A DNA stretch of 41,179 nucleotides, taken from NCBI GenBank assembly GCA_913009335.1, contig CAJVXN010000017.1, positions 1 to 41,179 on the forward strand. Reading direction: 5' to 3'. The stretch is from an uncultured bacterium. Lineage in GTDB: Bacteria > Omnitrophota > Gorgyraeia > Ghiorseimicrobiales > Ghiorseimicrobiaceae. The position numbers were made by a program, and so were the translations under genes. Shown one piece after another: positions 36,597 through 41,179 of this stretch; the first letter of the stretch is position 1, and every line of letters starts with the position of its first letter. Below the pieces are notes generated by a model that was not told the DNA's origin, did no database searches, and worked only from the letters and a program-made list of their open reading frames with translations.

Positions 36597-36698
36597 GTGC
36601 CTAGAAAAAAAGCAAAGGGTAGTAAATGCGCGCAATGCGCGCGCAAGGATGTCTGTAAAAAGAACAGAAGTTTGAATGCCGGAAAGAACATGATATGA
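36597..36698 (+). CDS. 33-aa Cys/Lys-rich microprotein MPRKKAKGSKCAQCARKDVCKKNRSLNAGKNMI
   Basis: GTG start preceded by aaaggtg; CxxC..C motif; not in the supplied ORF track. Confidence 0.5.
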   Translation: MPRKKAKGSKCAQCARKDVCKKNRSLNAGKNMI

Positions 36699-36726
36699 GA
36701 GGCTATTGTAATAACAGGGGGTAGTT

Positions 36727-36909
36727 ATGGCAAGGCTTAAAAAAGGCGGTAAGCTTTTATGCGTGCCCTGCGGCCGCGAGATAATTATTGATGCTTGCGG
36801 AGTTTCAAAGACGACGATTTGGTGTTGTAGCAGGCCGATGAAATCAAAGAGTAAGGCTAAACCGAAAATAAAACGCAGGATAGGGAAAAAACAAAAAACA
36901 AAGGGATAA
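36727..36909 (+). CDS. 60-aa desulforedoxin-like protein with Lys-rich tail
   Basis: KLLCVPCGREIIIDACGVSKTTIWCCSRPM resembles desulforedoxin CxxC...CCxxxM spacing; tail KSKSKAKPKIKRRIGKKQKTKG. Confidence 0.7.
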   Translation: MARLKKGGKLLCVPCGREIIIDACGVSKTTIWCCSRPMKSKSKAKPKIKRRIGKKQKTKG

Positions 36910-36923
36910 TCAATTAAAGCCTT

Positions 36924-37379
36924 ATGCTTTCACCTGACGTAATCCATTTTTTTAAAAACGCGAGCTTTTCGATTGTAACAACACTTGATGTTCGCGGAGG
37001 GTTGCATAACTCTTGCAAAGGTATTGTAAAAGTAAAACCCAATGGAGATATATATCTTCTGGATCTTTATAAACGTCAGACATTTAAAAATTTACAGCAT
37101 AATTCGAAGATGAGCGTAACCGGAGTCGATGAACATAAGTTTACAGGTTATTCTCTTAAAGGTGAGGGGAGAATTGCTGAGGCATCGGAGTTGGGTTCGG
37201 ATATTATCGCTGCCTGGGAGGCAAAAATTACGAGTCGTATAACCCAGCGCGTAATAAATAGTATACAAGGTAAGAAGGGTCATCCTGCTCATCCGGAGGC
37301 GTTATTACCAAAACCCGAGTATTTGATTGTTATGAAAACTAAACAGGTTGTTGAACTTACTCCAACGCACTTAAAGTAG
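36924..37379 (+). CDS. pyridoxamine 5'-phosphate oxidase-like FMN-binding split-barrel protein
   Basis: FSIVTTLDVRGGLHNSCKGIVKVKPNGDIYLLDLYKRQTFKNLQHNSKMSVTGVDEHKFTGYSLKGEGRI. Confidence 0.85.
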   Translation: MLSPDVIHFFKNASFSIVTTLDVRGGLHNSCKGIVKVKPNGDIYLLDLYKRQTFKNLQHNSKMSVTGVDEHKFTGYSLKGEGRIAEASELGSDIIAAWEAKITSRITQRVINSIQGKKGHPAHPEALLPKPEYLIVMKTKQVVELTPTHLK

Positions 37380-37412
37380 AGGGGGGTCAACTTCGATGAG
37401 GAGGTATAAAGA

Positions 37413-37988
37413 ATGGGTAATTTGAAAGGAACACGTACGGAAAAAAATCTTCTGGCTTCTTTTGCCGGAGAATCACAGGCAAGAAATCGCTATACCTATT
37501 TTGCGTCTGCTGCAAAGAAGGCGGGTTATGAACAGATTGCGGCAATTTTTCTTGAGACCGCTGATAACGAGAAGGAACACGCAAAAAGATTCTTTAAGTT
37601 TCTTGAGGGTGGTGATGTTGAAATTTCTGCTACATATCCTGCCGGGGTTATTGATGATACTGTGAAAAATCTAGAGGCATCTGCTGCAGGGGAGCATCTA
37701 GAATGGACGAAGCTGTATAAAGAGGCAGGAGATATTGCGCGCGAAGAAGGATTTGAGGAAGTAGCCGTGCAATTTGAAGAGATAGCTAAGGTGGAAACTG
37801 AGCATGAAAGACGATACCTGAAACTACTGGCTAATATAAATGAAGATAAAGCATTTAAGAGAGGAAAGGTAGTAAAGTGGAAATGCCGCAATTGTGGTAG
37901 GGTTATTGAGGCTGATGAGGCGCCGGATGAGTGCCCGACATGTAAGCATCCTCGGGCTTATTTTGAATTGAAGCTCGAGAATTATTAA
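37413..37988 (+). CDS. rubrerythrin
   Basis: GTRTEKNLLASFAGESQARNRYTYFASAAKKAGYEQIAAIFLETADNEKEHAKRFFKFL; KVETEHERRYLKLL; KWKCRNCGRVIEADEAPDECPTCKHPRAYFEL. Confidence 0.97.
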   Translation: MGNLKGTRTEKNLLASFAGESQARNRYTYFASAAKKAGYEQIAAIFLETADNEKEHAKRFFKFLEGGDVEISATYPAGVIDDTVKNLEASAAGEHLEWTKLYKEAGDIAREEGFEEVAVQFEEIAKVETEHERRYLKLLANINEDKAFKRGKVVKWKCRNCGRVIEADEAPDECPTCKHPRAYFELKLENY

Positions 37989-37992
37989 ATCT

Positions 37993-38559
37993 ATGTATGT
38001 ATTAGGAATAAACGGTAGCCCTCGGGAAGGGGGGAATTGCGATTTATTGCTGGATCGTGCTTTAGATGGAGCTCGTTCTAAGGGTGCGCGCATTGAGAAG
38101 ATTGTATTAAATCGTCTAAAGTTTGTCGCTTGTCAGGAATGTGCCAACATGCCTGATGATGGAAGCTGTATTGTGGATGATGATATGCAGAAGGTGTTTG
38201 AAAAAATTAAAATGGCAGATGCTGTAATTTTGGCCTCGCCGATTTTCTTCGGTTCTTTATCAGCACAAACAAAAATGATGATTGACCGCTTCCAGTGTCT
38301 TTGGCGCGCGAAATACATATTGAAAAATAAAGGTATTGAATATAAGAAGAAAAAAGGTATTTTTGTTTGCGTTGAGGCATCTAATAGGGATGATTTTTTC
38401 CAAAACGCACGGTCAATCGTTAAAAATTTATTCGCGACAATAAATACGGATTATTCATCAGAGCTTTTTTGTTCCGGCGTGGACAATAAGGCGAGCATAA
38501 ATACGCATCCCGATTGGTTGTCTCGCGCGTATGAATTAGGTGTAGGAATTGTCTCTTAA
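37993..38559 (+). CDS. NADPH-dependent FMN reductase/flavodoxin-fold protein
   Basis: MYVLGINGSPREGGNCDLLLDRALDGARSKGARIEKIVLNRLKFVACQEC; DAVILASPIFFGSLSAQTKMMIDRFQCLWRAKYIL. Confidence 0.93.
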   Translation: MYVLGINGSPREGGNCDLLLDRALDGARSKGARIEKIVLNRLKFVACQECANMPDDGSCIVDDDMQKVFEKIKMADAVILASPIFFGSLSAQTKMMIDRFQCLWRAKYILKNKGIEYKKKKGIFVCVEASNRDDFFQNARSIVKNLFATINTDYSSELFCSGVDNKASINTHPDWLSRAYELGVGIVS

Positions 38560-38574
38560 GCAAAGGAGGTAGAG

Positions 38575-39018
38575 ATGAAATGGCCTGTATGTAAGGTGTG
38601 TGGATTTATATCAATCAATGGTGAGGCACCGGATGTTTGTCCTGTTTGTGGTGCGCCTAAGACTTCCTTTGAAGAGAAGGATGGTGTCATAAAAAGTCCG
38701 GTTAATAGTGCGAATTTGAATGAGTCGGAACAGAAACATGTACCACAGACTACTCTTGTTAAGAAATGTGGCTTGATTCCGGAAAATTGTCAGGATGTGC
38801 ATGTTAGAGTGGGGCAGATTTTACATCCTATGAAACCGGAGCATCACATAGCTCATATAGATTTCTATCTGGACAAGGAATTTATCTCTCGTATTATCTT
38901 AACGCCTGGTAGTCTTAATCCGGCAGTTGCATTGCATATTAATGCCGCAGCCGGCAGGCTTTCCGTTGTTGAATTATGCAATGTGCATGGCGCCTGGATT
39001 AATGATGTATATTTATAA
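38575..39018 (+). CDS. rubredoxin-like domain fused to superoxide reductase (neelaredoxin/desulfoferrodoxin-type)
   Basis: CKVCGFISINGEAPDVCPVCGAPKTSFEE; KHVPQTTLV; VRVGQILHPMKPEHHIAHIDFYLD; CNVHGAW provide the His4Cys ligand pattern. Confidence 0.9.
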   Translation: MKWPVCKVCGFISINGEAPDVCPVCGAPKTSFEEKDGVIKSPVNSANLNESEQKHVPQTTLVKKCGLIPENCQDVHVRVGQILHPMKPEHHIAHIDFYLDKEFISRIILTPGSLNPAVALHINAAAGRLSVVELCNVHGAWINDVYL

Positions 39019-39032
39019 AAAGGGGTAGAGTT

Positions 39033-39536
39033 ATGTTGAATATATTTTCTGCCAGCGAGATAGCTCAAATAGCCATACAAATAGAAGAAAATGGCAAGGA
39101 TTTTTATGGTTTATTTGCTGAGAAAGCGAAGGATTCAAAAACAAAAGAGATATTTAAATTCTTGCTTAGTGAAGAGGAAGAGCACATTGCCGTATTTACG
39201 CAGATTTTAACTTCTATTGAAAAATACGAACCTGTTGAATCGTATCCACCGGATTATTTTGCCTATATGAATGCCTTAGCAAGCGGTCATATATTTTCCG
39301 AGAAAGATAGGGGCAGGAGTTTTGCGGCTAAAGTAAAAACCTATGCTGAAGCAATAGATGCGGGTATTCAGGTTGAGAAAGATTCTATTCTTTTCTACGA
39401 AGGAATGAAAAAGGTGACTACGGATCGCGATAAAAAGATTATTGATCAGATTATTTCGCAGGAACAAAACCATTTACGTAAGCTTTCGGAGATAAGGGGA
39501 TATTTATTAGAGCGCGATGATCCTGTAAATCCATAG
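39033..39536 (+). CDS. rubrerythrin-like ferritin-fold diiron protein without rubredoxin domain
   Basis: IAIQIEENGKDFYGLFAEKAKDSKTKEIFKFLLSEEEEHIAVFTQIL; AIDAGIQVEKDSILFYEGMKKV; IISQEQNHLRKLSEIRGYL. Confidence 0.9.
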   Translation: MLNIFSASEIAQIAIQIEENGKDFYGLFAEKAKDSKTKEIFKFLLSEEEEHIAVFTQILTSIEKYEPVESYPPDYFAYMNALASGHIFSEKDRGRSFAAKVKTYAEAIDAGIQVEKDSILFYEGMKKVTTDRDKKIIDQIISQEQNHLRKLSEIRGYLLERDDPVNP

Positions 39537-39555
39537 CAGGAAGGAGAGTAATTTT

Positions 39556-39792
39556 ATGAGTAAAAATGTTTTAGTCTATAGCACTCCTACATGTCCTTAT
39601 TGTACAAAGGCAAAAGAGTTTTTAAAGACAAATAATATTGAGTTTGAAAATATCGACGTATCTGTTGATCAGGCAAAAGCTGATGAAATGATTAAGAAGT
39701 CCGGACAAATGGGTGTACCGGTAATAGATATTGAAGGCAGTATAATCGTGGGGTTTGATCAGGAAAAGATAAAAGCTGCTTTAGATTTATAG
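39556..39792 (+). CDS. glutaredoxin/NrdH-like redoxin
   Basis: VLVYSTPTCPYCTKAKEFLKTNNIEFENIDVSVDQAKADEMIKKSGQMGVPVIDIEGSIIVGFDQEKI. Confidence 0.95.
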   Translation: MSKNVLVYSTPTCPYCTKAKEFLKTNNIEFENIDVSVDQAKADEMIKKSGQMGVPVIDIEGSIIVGFDQEKIKAALDL

Positions 39793-39809
39793 GGGTTACA
39801 TTTTTTTAT

Positions 39810-40724
39810 ATGCCGAATACATATGATCTTATCATTATTGGCGCAGGTCCTGGCGGTATAACTGCCGCAGTGTATGCCGCTCGCAAGGGCTTGAAACTTT
39901 TGGTCATTACAAAGGATATAGGTGGGCAGGCGGCATTAAGTGGGAATGTAGAGAATTATACTGGTTATCAGTTTGTTCCTGGTCCCCAGCTTGCTGCGAA
40001 ATTTGAAGAACACCTGCGAAAGTTTAATTTCGAATTAAAGGAATCTGAAGCCGTAAAGGAAGTTAAATGCGAAAATAGCGGATATATCAGGATTAAGACT
40101 GATAAGGGGATTTATGCCGCAAAAACAGCTATAATTGCAACGGGCGCCAGATGGAAGGAGTTGAATGCCTTAGGAGAACGGGAATTTAAGAATAGAGGAT
40201 TAACTTATTGCGCTACGTGTGATGGCCCTTTATTCCGAGATAAGACAGTTGCTGTTATAGGCGGTGGTAATTCGGCATTAGACGCAGCAATACAATTGAT
40301 AAATATCGCAACGCATGTGTATATTATTAATATCGCATCCAACATTACCGGAGATAGAATAATGCAGGAAAAAGTAGCGAAAAACAAAAAAGTAACAATA
40401 TTTAATAATTCTAGAGTTGCGGCTATATCAGGAGATAAATTTGTTAATGCTATTGTTGTTAAGCGCGGCGGTAAAGAAGAGAAGATATCGGTCCAGGGAG
40501 TGTTTGTAGAGATAGGCCTTAATCCTAATTCTGAAATCATCCCGAATATAGAAAAGAATAAAAAAGGAGAAATAGAAATAGATAAGGATAATCATACAAG
40601 CATACCCGGAATATTTGCTGCCGGAGATGTTACTGATGTGTCTGAAAAACAGATTATCATTGCAGCAGGAGAAGGGGCAAAGGCTGCGTTAAGCGCTTTT
40701 AAATATTTGACGCGACAGGCATAG
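39810..40724 (+). CDS. trxB: thioredoxin reductase-like
   Basis: DLIIIGAGPGGITAAVYAARKGL; GLTYCATCDGPLFRDKTVAVIGGGNSALDAAIQL; TSIPGIFAAGDVTDVSEKQIIIAAGEGAKAALSAF. Confidence 0.95.
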   Translation: MPNTYDLIIIGAGPGGITAAVYAARKGLKLLVITKDIGGQAALSGNVENYTGYQFVPGPQLAAKFEEHLRKFNFELKESEAVKEVKCENSGYIRIKTDKGIYAAKTAIIATGARWKELNALGEREFKNRGLTYCATCDGPLFRDKTVAVIGGGNSALDAAIQLINIATHVYIINIASNITGDRIMQEKVAKNKKVTIFNNSRVAAISGDKFVNAIVVKRGGKEEKISVQGVFVEIGLNPNSEIIPNIEKNKKGEIEIDKDNHTSIPGIFAAGDVTDVSEKQIIIAAGEGAKAALSAFKYLTRQA

Positions 40725-40749
40725 GTGAGTTTAAAAAGGAGGTGATATC

Positions 40750-40815
40750 ATGGGTTGTGCGAAAAAGAGCTGCGGAACAAAGAAAAAGAGCGTAAAAAAG
40801 AAAAAAAAGAAATAG
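40750..40815 (+). CDS. 21-aa Cys/Lys microprotein MGCAKKSCGTKKKSVKKKKKK
   Basis: Strong SD aaaggaggtgat 5-10 nt upstream of ATG; clean stop; below the ORF track length cutoff. Confidence 0.6.
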   Translation: MGCAKKSCGTKKKSVKKKKKK

Positions 40816-40848
40816 CTTGGCTAACTAATTTTTATTTTGGAGTTAAAC

Positions 40849-41007
40849 ATGGATAAGTATCGTTGTACGGTTTGTGAATATATCTACGATCCGCAGATAG
40901 GCGATTCCGATAATGGTATTGCTGCTGGAACCAGCTTTGACGATTTACCGGATGATTGGGTTTGTCCTGAGTGTGGAGTCGGTAAAGAAAGTTTTGAAAA
41001 ACTCTAG
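40849..41007 (+). CDS. rubredoxin
   Basis: [52 protein letters not shown], 52 aa; absent from ORF track because of length. Confidence 0.97.
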   Translation: MDKYRCTVCEYIYDPQIGDSDNGIAAGTSFDDLPDDWVCPECGVGKESFEKL

Positions 41008-41179
41008 AAAGTTTATAAAAAAAGGGTAGTTTTCTTGTTTAGGTGAACTACTCCTATTGACTCATTAATAAATGTTACCGAAGAAGGCCGGGGTAAGAGT
41101 TCCTGCGGCCAAAGTGAATATTGAATATTTGCTGGAGTTTTTTCTCCATAGCTTTACGCAGTCTAAAAGGATTTAAATC

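Noticed and set aside
37526-37891. Minus-strand 121-aa ORF
   Set aside because: Antisense to rrubrerythrin codons; no independent support.
41072-41176. 34-aa mini-ORF MLPKKAGVRVPAAKVNIEYLLEFFLHSFTQSKRI at window end
   Set aside because: No SD and no recognised family; kept only as an instance of the hairpin-CTCATT-ATG pattern, not called as a CDS.

Overview
The window appears to come from an AT-rich chromosome, possibly an anaerobic Omnitrophota-like lineage; that taxonomy is only a guess from gene content. About 41 kb is almost entirely collinear on the + strand, with ispH as the only convincing minus-strand gene. The first ~32 kb is mostly housekeeping: HU/IHF tail, hisS, aspS, LysM lipoprotein, phoH, PgpH-like HD hydrolase, ybeY, recO, panE-like, polX, apbE, NfnA/SudB-like flavoprotein, CdaA-YbbR fusion, GT20 trehalose-P synthase, Na/Pi cotransporter, AlaDH/PNT-like protein, ATP-grasp, SDR-DUF2867, PPIase, GNAT, TraB/GumN, DUF5661, short pyruvate kinase, HI0933-like flavoprotein, zf-TFIIB, LemA, M48 with zinc ribbons, glutamine cyclotransferase, M28 peptidase, SemiSWEET and an OM beta-barrel. 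From ~32.9 kb to the end there is a dense oxygen/ROS/NO-defence and thiol-redox island behind an Rrf2 regulator with a palindromic promoter/operator. It encodes ferredoxin, Nfu, a flavin reductase-rubredoxin fusion, flavodiiron FprA, rubrerythrins, a rubredoxin-superoxide reductase fusion, glutaredoxin, TrxB, rubredoxin, and at least two unannotated Cys/Lys-rich microproteins. The most unusual non-coding signals are: (i) a 42-nt repeat that is tandem and in-frame inside one CDS, with a 34-nt perfect inverted copy in the next intergenic region; (ii) a two-copy ~90-100 nt intergenic repeat whose central stem sequence differs completely between copies while staying self-complementary; (iii) a recurrent hairpin + CTCATTRAA + ATG arrangement upstream of several ORFs. 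Protein-architecture oddities include an AspRS lacking the GAD insertion, a CdaA-YbbR fusion, a PgpH without its extracellular domain, and a pyruvate kinase without its C-terminal domain. All calls come from reading the sequence; no database search was run.
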